Numbered from the stretch's first letter, positions 54,112 to 63,952 are shown. The stretch is DNA of 64,000 nucleotides from Desulfosoma sp. (GCA_037481875.1 JBBFKY010000006.1:151383-215382); one strand, 5' to 3'. The notes: generated by a model from the letters alone, not told the origin. Numbers and translations: made by a program.

Positions 54112-54437
54112 AGCGACTGATTTCCAAGCACATTCGCTGTTTAGGTTTTAGGCAGTAATTCAACCAACCGAATCCTCATGACCAAAAAGGATTAGGCACC
54201 AAAAATGGCCCAACCTAAGACCCCGTCCGTTGGAGACGATCAACGAACTTATAGATGCAGGGCAAGAACCTAAGTCATAGAGGTCTGCGCGAAACACCGG
54301 AACCTTGCTGACGGTGCGGCTCTTCCGTTTAAATCTGGATCGTGGAGTGGAGAGATCCATTCGTAAAACAATGCCAAAACTATAATGTTCGCACAAAGTG
54401 TGATGCGAATCCAAACCTATAGAGAAAGGAACAATCC

Positions 54438-54842
54438 ATGAAATCGGCAAGACGCGAAAAGCCCATACCTCACGTCGTCATAAGCCAAGACTTCGGCCAG
54501 GATCCTCCGTCCATCTATTGCCCTGTCTGTGGCACCCTGATCCTCGGTAACGACCAGGAGAACACGTGTGAGCATGTTCTTTTCAGCTATGTTTCCGAGG
54601 CCGACGAGTTTTCTACAATGGCGTCGGCGTATCGGGAAGCCCTTGAAAAAATCACTGCAAGGGCTGACCCCTCAAACTGGGTGAAGAAGGCTTTAAAACT
54701 CTTCAAAGGGAAAGAATCCGTGTTTTGTCTTACGATCAACTTCGGTGGATTCGCGTGCGGTCCGATAGGATTTGCGGTATCCGTGGCTTTCGACATCTCG
54801 CCGAAGGGATGGAAGCATTCGCATGGAGATGATCGGGAGTAA
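54438..54842 (+). CDS. Hypothetical protein with a short zinc-binding-like motif
   Basis: A 134-residue protein preceded by GAAAGGA. An N-terminal cysteine group (YCPVCGTLI...NTCEHVLF) may bind metal; the C-terminal part is hydrophobic (FGGFACGPIGFAVSVAFDIS). I do not recognise a family. The surrounding DNA (54112-54437) has no supported gene. Confidence 0.55.
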   Translation: MKSARREKPIPHVVISQDFGQDPPSIYCPVCGTLILGNDQENTCEHVLFSYVSEADEFSTMASAYREALEKITARADPSNWVKKALKLFKGKESVFCLTINFGGFACGPIGFAVSVAFDISPKGWKHSHGDDRE

Positions 54843-55017
54843 AAAGGGTGGTACTCGGCTATCCAGACAATTAGCACATTAATCGTTGTGGCGGTCTTTG
54901 CGGTTGTTGTTTTGGCTTCCTCCAGGTATACAGCAGACCTTTACAGCACCGGGAACAACTTCGGAAGCGGATATCGCCGGAATAGCTTAGGGAATCTTCA
55001 AGGCACTGGAGAGAGCT

Positions 55018-55440
55018 TTAGGGCGTGCGGACGACAATAGCCTGTAACAAACTGGTTGCACGGTTGAAACGATGAGCCAATTTATCTTCGTGTTCACGGA
55101 TCTTGGCCATGACGGCGAGGCGAAGGTCAATCTGCTCGATCGCTTCGGAGCATCCCTCGGGAGCTCTTAGTTTTTGAAAGGTTTTGCGGTCTTTCGGACT
55201 TGCGTATAAAACCCATGGAAAATTCCCACCGCGAGTTTTCAGGAAGTATCGGCAAAAGCCCAGGTAAACTCCGCGATGGTTTGTAGGAGCAGGCGGGGAA
55301 CTAGGGGCGGAAAAGGTTATGCTTCCGGATGTCGCGTCAGCTTTTCCGTTCGCTAATACGACCGGCCTCAGCGATGGTCTGGTCTCTTCTGACGACCGGA
55401 AATTCGACCTCGTGCACGAGACTTCGAGAGGAAGCCTCAA
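55018..55440 (-). CDS. Uncertain minus-strand reading frame
   Basis: A 140-codon frame whose C-terminal half (FPWVLYASPKDRKTFQKLRA, EAIEQIDLRLAVMAKIREHE) looks protein-like and helical, while the N-terminal half looks random and overlaps another minus-strand frame (55337-55669). It may be the 3' part of a frameshifted gene running from about 55669. No family recognised. From 55441 to 55921 nothing firmer is seen; a plus-strand frame starting at 55678 is protein-like for 40 codons only. Confidence 0.3.
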   Translation of the reverse strand: MRLPLEVSCTRSNFRSSEETRPSLRPVVLANGKADATSGSITFSAPSSPPAPTNHRGVYLGFCRYFLKTRGGNFPWVLYASPKDRKTFQKLRAPEGCSEAIEQIDLRLAVMAKIREHEDKLAHRFNRATSLLQAIVVRTP

Positions 55441-55921
55441 GCTGTGTCAGCATCTTGTAAAGCTTCGAAAGTTGTCTATTAAAGGTTCGTTCGATAAGGT
55501 CGAATCTGATAACGACCGAAAAACTCGTTGCGAAAAGTTTCATCACTTTTGAGCATCCAAAAAGACTTGCCGTTTCTACTGTCATTAAAAACGGTTTTTT
55601 CGTAAAATCATCCACTCGTTTCCTTGCGGGGTTCAGAAGCTTTCCAAGGATGAGGAGAGGTAAAGGCATCCAGAAAGGTGAGCAAGCACGACATAAAAGC
55701 GGATCCGGTCAACCGTGCCGAGGAAACCGCAAAGAACCAGGTCCTTGGACAGGTGGTCATCTACAATTTGGAGCCAATTCCTGCTCGATTGCCGTCTTGC
55801 AGCGGGACAGCCGAATGTGCGCCATCCTCGGCCCGAGTGTTTTCGGCCTGTGGACGCACTGGAGCCGGCGGAGCGATTACGCGTGTTCCATCAGCAGGAT
55901 TACGGGTAAAGGGGCTAAGAC

Positions 55922-56686
55922 ATGAGTGAGCTGATGCCACGTTTCCGGCGAATATTCTTTGAAGTTTTCGAGTCGCTCCCCCGCCAGGGTCCGGGCAACC
56001 GCGCCTGCGCCGCTAGGGCTCTTGCTCTTTGTCGCGATCTGCCGCCCACGCCGGCGGTCCTCGATCTGGGCTGCGGCGTCGGCGGGCAGACACTCCAGCT
56101 CGCAGAGCTAACATCCGGGTCCATCGTGGCCCTGGACTGCCATGCTCCGAGCATCGAGCGTCTGCGCGTGACGGTCACTCAGAGAGGCCTGGCAGAGCGG
56201 ATTCAGCCTATGGTCGGTGACATGGCTGAACCCATGCTGCCGCCTGCAAGCTTCGACCTCGTCTGGTCCGAGGGAGCGCTCTACAACATCGGCATAGATA
56301 AAGCCCTTGGAGTTTGCAGCCGGCTGCTGCGACCCAGAGCCTACCTCGCTTTCACCGAGCCGGTCTGGCGCAAGGACGACCCTCCCCCCGAGGTCAAAGC
56401 GAGCTTCGATGCCGACTATCCGGCCATGGGCCGGATTTCGGATGTCCTGGCGGCAATCGAAAGAGGCGGCTTTTCGCTCATCGGCCACTTCACCTTGCCG
56501 GACGAGGCCTGGTGGGAAGATTTCTATACACCGATGGAAATTCGCATCGAGGAACTGCGCGCTAAATATGAAGCCGACGTCGAAGCGCTGGCGGCTCTTG
56601 ACCTACTTGCACAAGAGCCTGAAATGCACCGAAGGTCTTCGGACTTCTATGCCTATGAGTTCTTTGTCGCGCGTCGGGTGGAGTGA
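55922..56686 (+). CDS. Class I SAM-dependent methyltransferase
   Basis: A 254-residue methyltransferase with motif I VLDLGCGVGGQ (residues 46-56), acidic motif IVALDCHAPS, and SFDLVWSEGALYNIG. It has the fold of small-molecule methyltransferases; the substrate is not predictable. It stands alone with ~480 bases upstream and ~700 bases downstream that hold no supported gene. Confidence 0.85.
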   Translation: MSELMPRFRRIFFEVFESLPRQGPGNRACAARALALCRDLPPTPAVLDLGCGVGGQTLQLAELTSGSIVALDCHAPSIERLRVTVTQRGLAERIQPMVGDMAEPMLPPASFDLVWSEGALYNIGIDKALGVCSRLLRPRAYLAFTEPVWRKDDPPPEVKASFDADYPAMGRISDVLAAIERGGFSLIGHFTLPDEAWWEDFYTPMEIRIEELRAKYEADVEALAALDLLAQEPEMHRRSSDFYAYEFFVARRVE

Positions 56687-57404
56687 GGGAACCCAGAGTG
56701 CCGGGGAAACATGATTCAACGCCGCTTCGTGTCCACCGGGAACGGCTTGTTCTTTGATAACTCGTTAAATATCCAAGCCTTACGAATCAAAGGCCGATAC
56801 AGGAAATCCATAAAATTTCAGAAACAGAATCAGAATGCTTTCATACAAGCGCAGGCCAGTGGTTGCTTAAGACATCGAACCCAGCACAAGTTGGTTATTC
56901 AGTTCCACCCCTGAGGAATCAGGATCATTTCGTTAAGCAGGCTAGACAGCTTTATGAAGTGCGCCCAAAATACGCTCTTGCCTTTCGAGAGACAAAATCG
57001 ACTTTTGCAAGTCCAGCAAAAAGCGCCTTCAACGGTGAGTTCACCGCCGAATGGGAGGCGGCCAAAGCGCAGTGCCTTGCCGAGCGGGTGAGCCCATGGC
57101 GCGGCATCGGCGCTTTCTCCAGGGAACATAAAATATGGCGGCGTGAGGATCACCGAGGCGAGCTTGAGCGGGATTTTCTCGAACCAGATCACCTACATCA
57201 TCGTGAGGGCGGCCTCAAGCCTTCGACCCTTTTCAACAAAACGCCCACGTTCTGAAAGACGAGCCGGATACGAAGTTTTGCAACTTCCGTGAAAACGCTC
57301 ATCCTTTAGAGCAGCCTTCATTATCCTTAGAATACCTGAGTCCACTGCTGCGGATGTGCATTGCTTCCTGATTATCAAGGCTTCCACTCGAAGGCTATTT
57401 TGCA
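56687..57404. other. Intergenic stretch without a supported gene
   Basis: About 720 bases. Open frames on both strands near 56860-57430 lack ribosome-binding sites and homology. It ends at the bioB operator. Confidence 0.45.
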
Positions 57405-57437
57405 TTGTCAACCCAACATAAATCACGAGGTTGACTT
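57405..57437. promoter_or_regulatory. BirA-type biotin operator
   Basis: TTGTCAACC (57405-57413), 15 bases, then GGTTGACTT (57429-57437): an inverted repeat with the arm sequence and spacing known for bacterial BirA boxes (TTGTAAACC-N14/15-GGTTTACAA). It is 44 bases before bioB, so biotin-dependent repression of bioB is likely. Confidence 0.75.
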
Positions 57438-57481
57438 TTCAGGCCCGTCAAGCATAAAAGGGTGTCTCGAAAGGAGACGCC

Positions 57482-58453
57482 ATGGGCGACAGAATCATCA
57501 GGGCAATGGACAGAGTTCTTTCTGGAGAGGCGATAGACCACGACACGGCGGTAGAGCTTTCAGTCGTTTCTGATGCGGACAGGACGTTTCTTTTTGCTGC
57601 CGCGCAGAAGATTCGTGAGGCATTCAGGGGAAACAGGGTCGAGCTCTGCTCGATAGTCAACGCAAAGTCCGGGGCATGCAGCGAGGACTGCGCCTTCTGC
57701 GCTCAGTCTGCACATTACAGGACGGGTGCGCCGGTGTATCCTCTCATCAGCGTCGATGACATGGCGCGTGCGGCAGAAGGTGCAAAGAAGAATATGGCGC
57801 AACGGTTTAGCCTCGTAACGAGCGGTAGGGGTATAAACTCGGATCGCGACCTCAGAATGATCGCCGACGGCATAAGGCGTGTCAAAGAAATCGGGCTCAC
57901 ACCGTGTGCCTCACTCGGCACGCTGAGAAGAGAGCAGCTTGCATACCTCAGGGACGCAGGTCTTCAACGTTATCACCATAATATAGAGACGTCCCGCGAA
58001 TTCTTTTCAAATGTTTGCACGACGCATTCGTTCGAGGAGAGGCTCGAGGTACTGGACAATGCGCGTTCTATCGGTCTTTCGACTTGCAGTGGGGGCATTC
58101 TCGGTATGGGCGAGAGTATGAAGGACCGCATAAGCATGGCCTTTACCCTGAAGGAGATCGGCGTCGATTCCGTGCCGATCAATTTTCTCATGCCCATAAA
58201 GGGCACACCTCTCGAGAACGTCAGAGAAATATCTCCGCTCGAGGCGCTCCATTCCATAGCCTTGTTCCGGTTTATCCTGCCTGACAAAGAGATAAGAGTC
58301 TGCGCGGGACGTTCGACCGCCTTGAGGCAACTCCATCCAATGATATTGATGGCAGGCGCAGACGGTTTTATGATCGGCAACTATCTTACGAGGGCAGGAC
58401 TCGACCCGGAAGCCGACCTTCAGATGGTGCATGACCTGGGTTTGTCTGTATAG
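57482..58453 (+). CDS. bioB: Biotin synthase
   Basis: A 323-residue radical-SAM enzyme that inserts sulfur into dethiobiotin. The SAM cluster motif is CSEDCAFC (CxxxCxxC) in NAKSGACSEDCAFCAQSA; RYHHNIETSREFF, CSGGILGMGES and the C-terminal RVCAGRSTALRQLHP with GNYLTRAG match BioB. GAAAGGAG precedes the ATG. It is isolated from other bio genes and preceded by a BirA-type site. Intact, unlike most neighbours. Confidence 0.95.
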   Translation: MGDRIIRAMDRVLSGEAIDHDTAVELSVVSDADRTFLFAAAQKIREAFRGNRVELCSIVNAKSGACSEDCAFCAQSAHYRTGAPVYPLISVDDMARAAEGAKKNMAQRFSLVTSGRGINSDRDLRMIADGIRRVKEIGLTPCASLGTLRREQLAYLRDAGLQRYHHNIETSREFFSNVCTTHSFEERLEVLDNARSIGLSTCSGGILGMGESMKDRISMAFTLKEIGVDSVPINFLMPIKGTPLENVREISPLEALHSIALFRFILPDKEIRVCAGRSTALRQLHPMILMAGADGFMIGNYLTRAGLDPEADLQMVHDLGLSV

Positions 58454-58948
58454 GGGCATGCGGCATGTCTGGTTAAGACCTTTTCAGTGCAAGGATGCGT
58501 GCATGGTTTTCCGGCAGGCACATCTCGGACGCCCGGCGCAATGTGCCGTTTTATGACATCGAGGCTGTATTGCCGGAGACGTTAGTGCGTCTAAGGGAAC
58601 GTACGACAGACCGGATTTTATTGATTTATCCATAGATAGGATCGAAGTCGGAGTTCAAGCCTTCCAAAGGCCGCGTGCAGCTCATCGACCCTCCACGCAC
58701 ACGCAGTCACGCAGTAGTACAAGCCCGTATGCGGGAATCTAGGCAAGAAGAACTGCGAGCTGTTCGAAGAGGATTTACAAATTCGACGCCCTGCCCGCCT
58801 CGCTTCGCGTCGTGTTGGAAGCCGACCGGTGACGATAAGACGGGTGCGATGGGAGTGATAGCCGGCCTTGGAACTTCGCGACAGCGAGCGAATCCCTTTC
58901 CTGGTGTGTCGGGCATGCCATCAGCCTGGCTACCTCCCGAACCCGGAA
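58454..58948. other. Intergenic stretch without a supported gene
   Basis: About 500 bases after bioB without a convincing frame. Near 58780 a short plus-strand stretch (KFDALPASLRVVLEAD) faintly recalls the N-terminal part of aconitase-type proteins, too short to annotate. Confidence 0.4.
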
Positions 58949-59041
58949 GTAGGGGCGACCAGCCTTGTAGGGGCGACCGGCCGGTCGCCCCTACCATGTG
59001 GGGCGCCCCTACGATGCGGATCGTTCGTAGCGCCGAAGGGG
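58949..59041. repeat. REP-like repeat upstream of RAYT2
   Basis: A ~93-base unit: GTAGGGGCGACCAGCCTT, then a perfect 28-base palindrome at 58967-58994 (GTAGGGGCGACCGG and its complement), then CATGTGGGGCGCCCCTACGA. It is repeated almost exactly at 59346-59438 inside the RAYT gene. Confidence 0.85.
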
Positions 59042-59075
59042 CCGTTTTTGGAAAGGCTTTTAGGAGAGAAAAGCC

Positions 59076-59726
59076 ATGGTCAAAGAACACGACCGTCGCA
59101 GCATCCGGTTGAAGGGACACGATTACGCCCAACCCGGCGCGTATTTCGTAACCCTTTGCACTCACAACCGTGAATGTTTGTTTGGCGAAGTGGTGAAGGG
59201 CGAAATGCGGCTGAATGATTTGGGACAAATTGTTCGCGAAGAATGGTTCCGGTCAGCGGAAATTCGCCGTGAAATGAAATTGAACCCGGCTGAATTTGTG
59301 GTCATGCCCAACCACATTCACGGTATTGTGTGGATACACGATATGGTAGGGGCGACCAGCCTTGTAGGGGCGACCGGCCGGTCGCCCCTACCATGTGGGG
59401 CGCCCCTACGATGCGGATCGTCCCTAGCGCCGAAGGGACCGGCACCACGGTCTTTGGCATCGTTCATGGCCGGTTTCAAATCCGTTGTCGCTAAACGTAT
59501 CAATCACCTTCGCGCTACCCCGGGTATTCCCGTCTGGTAACGCAATTATTACGAACACATCATCCGTGATGACGAATCCCTGATTCGCATCCGCCGATAC
59601 ATCGCCGAAAACCCCCTGCGCTGGCATCTGGATCACGAAAACCCGACGGCGGTAGGGGTCGACCCCAATTGGGACGCTATTTTCGCATTCGGTGCGGTCG
59701 TGGTGAATTTTGGGGAGGTGCGGTGA
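59076..59726 (+). pseudogene. REP-associated tyrosine transposase (RAYT2) with one in-frame TAA
   Basis: ATG 59076 begins MVKEHDRRSIRLKGHDYAQ, then YFVTLCTHNRECLFGEVV, MPNHIHGIVWI (HUH-type motif) and, after the translated repeat block, FKSVVAKRINHLRATPGIPVW. TAA at 59538-59540 sits where homologues have Gln (VWQRNYYEH), so CAA to TAA is likely; the frame then continues RNYYEHIIRDDESLIRIRRY and ENPLRWHLDHENP to TGA 59724-59726. The stop removes the catalytic tyrosine. Confidence 0.87.
59346..59438. repeat. REP-like repeat translated within RAYT2
   Basis: Nearly identical to 58949-59041, including the perfect 28-base palindrome (59364-59391). It lies in frame between the histidine motif and the tyrosine helix, encoding VGATSLVGATGRSPLPCGAP, the homologous position to the palindrome block of the first RAYT. 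Confidence 0.88.
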
Positions 59727-59767
59727 TGATCACCAACCTCGTACCTCATGGAAGGCGGACCTATCCT

Positions 59768-59795
59768 GTAGGGGCGACCGGCCGGTCGCCCCTAC
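59768..59795. repeat. Perfect 28-base palindrome downstream of RAYT2
   Basis: GTAGGGGCGACCGG followed by its exact complement, identical to the core palindromes at 58967 and 59364. It lies 41 bases after the RAYT2 stop, so the gene is flanked on both sides. Confidence 0.9.
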
Positions 59796-59857
59796 GATGA
59801 TCGATGGCGCCGCCATCTTTTTCTTTGACATGGACCTCATAGAAGTGAGCGACGCGT

Positions 59858-60727
59858 TCACTGGGATTTGCTATGACTCATTTCATGCTCGATCCGCTGA
59901 ATCCGTCCGCGCCAGTAGGGTTTGGCTCCTTCCGGCATCAGCCAAGCCGCCTCGCCATCGAGGGGAATCAGCATTCCGTTATAGTCGTGATAATCCCAAA
60001 AGCGTCCTTGCCAAGGCGTGAAAATGATTTGATCGCCGCTGATGCGCCCACGATCCTCAGTTCGCACCGTTTCGATCAACCCTTCATTGCTGAAGGTAAA
60101 CAGCATCGTAAGGCTGAGCTCACCATCGACAAGCGTCGCTCGCGCTGAGCCAGCATCGACTTCCTCCCAACACACTCCTTGACTGGGCAGCAGAGCCGTC
60201 GGATACCATGCGGCTTCAGCGAAAAACCGCATCAACTCTCCTCGTGCCAGTTCCGAAGAGCCGGGCTGTTTCATCACGGTTACAAGCCCGAACAGCTTGG
60301 CGGTCAGTACACCCTCGCCTGCAACATAGGCATCGTGGACGTGCACGTTTATTCCCGGCGTCATACGAATACGGGCGTCCCAAACGAAACCGGGTCGCCG
60401 GACAATGACGCGCTGGGATGATCGGAAGGACTTCCATTGCTCGCCGGTCTCACTCATGTTGAAGGTTCCGGCGTGTTCTACGTTGACGGCCCTAATCAAC
60501 GGCTGTCCTTTTTTCAAGACGATACGAAAATAGCGCTGAACCGGCGCAGGCAGCCCCTCCAATTCGCCTGGATCAAAGTACGCCTGGACGATCGGCACCC
60601 GGACCGCCTCCATTTTCGCATAAAGCTCTTTCGTCTCCGATTCCCACCGACGGATACCGTAAAGAATTGCCGCGGCCATCATAAGGAGTAGGGCAGCGAA
60701 TCCAACGACAACTACTTTCCCCAACAT
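59858..60727 (-). CDS. DUF6544/DUF6920-like protein with membrane anchor
   Basis: A 289-residue protein with an N-terminal membrane helix (VVVVGFAALLLMMAAAILYG) and a soluble beta-rich domain: LPAPVQRYFRIVLKKGQPLI, FVWDARIRMTPGINVHVHDAY, ARGELMRFFAEAAWYPTALLP and TPWQGRFWDYHDYNGMLIPL. These match the uncharacterised family often annotated DUF6544. Probably periplasmic-facing. Intact; it follows the MDR gene on the same strand. Confidence 0.75.
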   Translation of the reverse strand: MLGKVVVVGFAALLLMMAAAILYGIRRWESETKELYAKMEAVRVPIVQAYFDPGELEGLPAPVQRYFRIVLKKGQPLIRAVNVEHAGTFNMSETGEQWKSFRSSQRVIVRRPGFVWDARIRMTPGINVHVHDAYVAGEGVLTAKLFGLVTVMKQPGSSELARGELMRFFAEAAWYPTALLPSQGVCWEEVDAGSARATLVDGELSLTMLFTFSNEGLIETVRTEDRGRISGDQIIFTPWQGRFWDYHDYNGMLIPLDGEAAWLMPEGAKPYWRGRIQRIEHEMSHSKSQ

Positions 60728-60806
60728 GTCCGACTCTTTCGCTGATTGACGAATGAACTGAACGAAGGCACCCCTGCTGATTTCTTACATGAAGCACGCC
60801 TTTTTT

Positions 60807-61814
60807 CTACATGGTCAGCACGATCTTGCCTTGAACCGCTGCCGTTTCGATGAGTTCGTGAGCACGTTTGACCTCGGTCAACGGCAGGCGTGCAGCGATC
60901 ACCGGCTTGATCTTGCCCTGCGCCAGCAAATTGAACAGATTGGTCAAATCTTCGATGAACCATTTCGGGTGCTTTTTCCGCAAGGCGCCGATGGAATAGA
61001 ACACCGTAGAGCGGCCGTTGGGAAGAAGGTTCCACAATTTGAGACGGATGAAATCAAGTGGTATGCTGCCGCCTCTGCCCATCACAGCGTTATAGAAGCC
61101 GTATGCCGCCAGTATCCCCTCCCGCCGAAGAGCATGGAAGGATTTCCGGAAACTCTCTCCGCCTATGGGATCAAAAACGGCGTCGACTCCATCTTCCGCC
61201 AAAGCACGTATGCGGTCGAGCCAATTCCCTCTTTTGTAGTCGATCGGTGTTGCACCTAACGCCGCAACCAAATCCTGCTTTGGTCTAGAAGCCGTTCCGT
61301 ACATTTCCAAGTCAAGCAACTTTCCCAACTGCAGCATCGCTGTTCCGACCGCTCCGGCCGCACCGTGCACCAGAATACGCTGCCCTTCCTTGATCTTGGC
61401 GATTCTATGCAACAATTGATAGGCGGTCATATAAGACAAGACGAGGCTGACCGCTTCCGCAGGATCGAGACCTTCCGGAACTGGGATCAATCTGCTCTCG
61501 GGCAAACAGATGTACTCGGAATAGGCGCCGATGACTGTAAGGTCTGCTACGGTCTGCCCGACCCTGACTCGAGTGACGCCTTCACCCAGTTTGTCCACGA
61601 CGCCGACCATATCGTATCCCGGTGAAAAGGGTGGCTTCTCTTTGACATCGGGATACATCCCTCTGCGAATCATCACGTCAGTGAAATTGGCACCGACGAC
61701 CATCACCTTGACGCGCACTTCACCGGGCTTGGGAACCGGCAAAGCCGACACATCCTCCAGTTTGAGGACATCGGGTCCTCCAAAGCTCGTAATTATTACT
61801 CGTTTGTAACTCAT
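60807..61814 (-). CDS. Zinc-independent MDR oxidoreductase (quinone reductase-like)
   Basis: A 335-residue member of the medium-chain dehydrogenase/reductase superfamily: N-terminal GroES-like domain (VKVMVVGANFTDVMIRRGMY, PGYDMVGVVDKLGEG), NAD(P)H fold with ILVHGAAGAVGTAML, and C-terminal LAQGKIKPVI with LPLTEVKRAHELIE. No structural-zinc cysteines are seen, as in NADPH:quinone reductase-type enzymes. Substrate unknown. Confidence 0.88.
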   Translation of the reverse strand: MSYKRVIITSFGGPDVLKLEDVSALPVPKPGEVRVKVMVVGANFTDVMIRRGMYPDVKEKPPFSPGYDMVGVVDKLGEGVTRVRVGQTVADLTVIGAYSEYICLPESRLIPVPEGLDPAEAVSLVLSYMTAYQLLHRIAKIKEGQRILVHGAAGAVGTAMLQLGKLLDLEMYGTASRPKQDLVAALGATPIDYKRGNWLDRIRALAEDGVDAVFDPIGGESFRKSFHALRREGILAAYGFYNAVMGRGGSIPLDFIRLKLWNLLPNGRSTVFYSIGALRKKHPKWFIEDLTNLFNLLAQGKIKPVIAARLPLTEVKRAHELIETAAVQGKIVLTM

Positions 61815-61825
61815 GCGTTTTTGGA

Positions 61826-62825
61826 AGCTCTCCTATGTTCGAACAGTGGAGGTCAAGGGTTCCATTCAAGGAGGCGCCTAGCCCGTCCTAATGCGGCAAT
61901 GTCTTTCCACCGATGGTCAACTGTGGTTCCTGAGGCCGACAGTCTAGCCAGTAGGAAGGGGTGGCGCCATGTTAGCGCCGACGACACCGGCTGTCCAGCC
62001 CGAAACCGATTCGACCGACCTGACCGATGCGCAGTGGGGGTGATCCGATCCTATGTCGAGGTGCAAACCAAGACGGGACCGAAGCGGCGCGTGAACCTGC
62101 GTGTGATGCTCAACGGGTGGCTCTACAAACTGAAGAGAGGGTGCCGGTGGCCGTTGCTGCCGCGCTCGTTCTCGGCCAAGAGCACGGTCCACTATGACTT
62201 CCAGAGATGGACCAAGCAAGGGATCTGGGCGCACATCAAAGACGCATTGCGCCGGCGGGGGTTCGGGTCGAGGTCGAGGCTTGGGAGTACGTCGAGGTGA
62301 CCTGAGGGGTGATCGACACCCAGGGTGCCAAGAATAGCGTTGCGGACGGGCCAGAGCGAGGCTTCGACGGTGGCAAAAAGGACTGTGGGCGCAAGCGGCA
62401 TCTGCTGACCGACACCCTGGGCTTCTTATTACTGCCATGGTTCATTCGGCACAGCTGTACGACGGCGTCGGCGCCGAGCAGAGGTTTGCGATGAACAAAG
62501 CGCGCAGCATCAGCTTGAAGAAGGTGTGGGCGGACCAGACCTCTCGTGGCGTATTGGGCCATGGTTGGCAACCAGCGGCATGGGCGAGTTGGAGATTGTG
62601 GAGCGACTGCAGGGCCAACGTGGCTTTGCGGTGCAGCAGAAGCGCTGGGTCGTCGAGCGGACTCATGCCTGGCTGAGCGGCAACCACCCGTTGAGCCGTC
62701 AGTATGACCATAACCCACGTCACTCCGAAAGCTGGCTCTACCTCGCCTCGATCCGCCTACCTGGCCGCGGTCTCGCCAAAGCCTCGTGAACGAGGGCTCC
62801 CTTGGGGTTGGAACATTGGAGAGCT
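61826..62825 (+). mobile_element. Degenerate IS5-family insertion sequence, 1000 bp
   Basis: Inverted ends AGCTCTCCTATGTTCGAAC (61826-61844) and GTTGGAACATTGGAGAGCT (62807-62825) match at 17 of 19 positions and enclose exactly 1000 bp. Inside, broken frames from ATG 61969 to TGA 62787 give an IS5-type DDE transposase: VNLRVMLNGWLYKLKRGCRW, VHYDFQRWTKQGIWAHIKDAL, FDGGKKDCGRKRHLLTDTLG, GFAVQQKRWVVERTHAWLSG. A TGA near 62041 and later frameshifts make it inactive. No target duplication is obvious. Confidence 0.8.
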
Positions 62826-63296
62826 CTAACTCCTGATTATCATTAGTCTACCCCTAAACGCCTGAATTGAGCTGAAACCGGCATTCGGAGTTTCCCCTGT
62901 TTGTATCTCCATAGAGCGTCTTCGAAGCGGAGGAACTCAAAAGGCAATGTCGTGCCTGTTTTCAGCTTGAACGATCGGTTCGAGTAAAAACCCTGATTAT
63001 GGTGAATATCAGTCTTGCAGCGCAGGGCAGAATAAAAGCCGAAGCCATCCTTTACTTTCCATTTTATCAGTATTCTGACTTTTCATAAAGTTCACTACTT
63101 TTTTTGGCTCCTATCCTGGTAGCGCCTCAGTGTCGGTATGATTTGCCTATGACTTTTTCGGCAAAACATCGCACTGTAGTCCCTGTAGATGAATCTTACT
63201 TCTTCCCTCTCCGTGAAAATGGTCCTGCCGTTACTGATCGCTACCCTGTAGGTGTAAGCGGTACGGCTTCCGGCGACCGTATCTTAAGGAGGTGAT

Positions 63297-63425
63297 ATGA
63301 GGGTATCTCGAGTGTGGCGAGCTGCAGGGAGGTTTGCCCCCTTTTCCGCCAGACATGCAGCCGGAACTTTTTGTTGGCCTTACGATCCGAAAGATCTTCG
63401 AACACTTGGGCCTCTGGCTCGCTAA
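63297..63425 (+). CDS. Possible small ORF with near-perfect Shine-Dalgarno
   Basis: AAGGAGGTGAT precedes ATG 63297, the strongest ribosome-binding site in the accessory region. The 42-residue product (VWRAAGRFAPFSARHAAGTF, CWPYDPKDLRTLGPLAR) is not recognised. An upstream frame ends TGA one base before the ATG and contains VVPVDESYFFPLRENGPAV. The rest of 62826-63832 has no other supported gene. Confidence 0.35.
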   Translation: MRVSRVWRAAGRFAPFSARHAAGTFCWPYDPKDLRTLGPLAR

Positions 63426-63832
63426 TGCGAGACCTCAACCCAGGGCCCATTCGCCTCCCGGGCTGCGGCCGTTACCCGAGGATTTCTAGAAGGAGTCCTG
63501 TTCCCAACTGCCGGCTCTGGAGGAAGAGGACGACTCTCAGGCCCCTTCAACCTACTTGGACTCTTGAGCCACTCCGGCGGGCGGAACGTGCCTTCTCCTC
63601 CTGCCGCACCCGTCTTTCTCTTTTCCGGGGAATTGGCGTGCTCTTCTCGTTCTCGCATCCGACTTGTCCGTAACATGTCCACCCAGCCTCCACGCCTCCT
63701 TACCCCGGCCCAGGCACACCCAACATCTTGAATCTGTTTTTTTTGACACACAATTACGCTATATGCTATTTATAATTTGTCTGAAAGCAGATTCCTATCA
63801 TCTTAGTCAGCCGTGAGAAAGTTGAGGAAAAG

Positions 63833-63952
63833 ATGGCAGTTCCTGATTTTCAAACAATTATGCTTCCACTATTACGTTTTTTTAGTGATGGAAACGAGCA
63901 TTCTCTCCAAGAATTGTTGAATAGTCTTGCAGAAGAATTCTCTCTTACCTGA
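63833..63952 (+). pseudogene. mrr: Mrr restriction endonuclease N-terminus, truncated
   Basis: GAGGAAAAG then ATG 63833: MAVPDFQTIMLPLLRFFSDG and NEHSLQELLNSLAEEFSLT, matching the N-terminal winged-helix domain of Mrr, which cuts modified DNA. After about 38 codons the frame runs into CCTGAATCCGTGACGTG and stops at TGA 63950. The catalytic domain is absent within the window. Confidence 0.7.

Noticed and set aside
58780..58840. Aconitase N-terminal fragment
   Set aside because: Similarity rests on about 16 residues in one frame; too little to annotate.
60712..61035. Minus-strand frame overlapping the MDR gene's 3' end
   Set aside because: Same DNA as the MDR oxidoreductase in another frame; the MDR frame is supported by motifs throughout.
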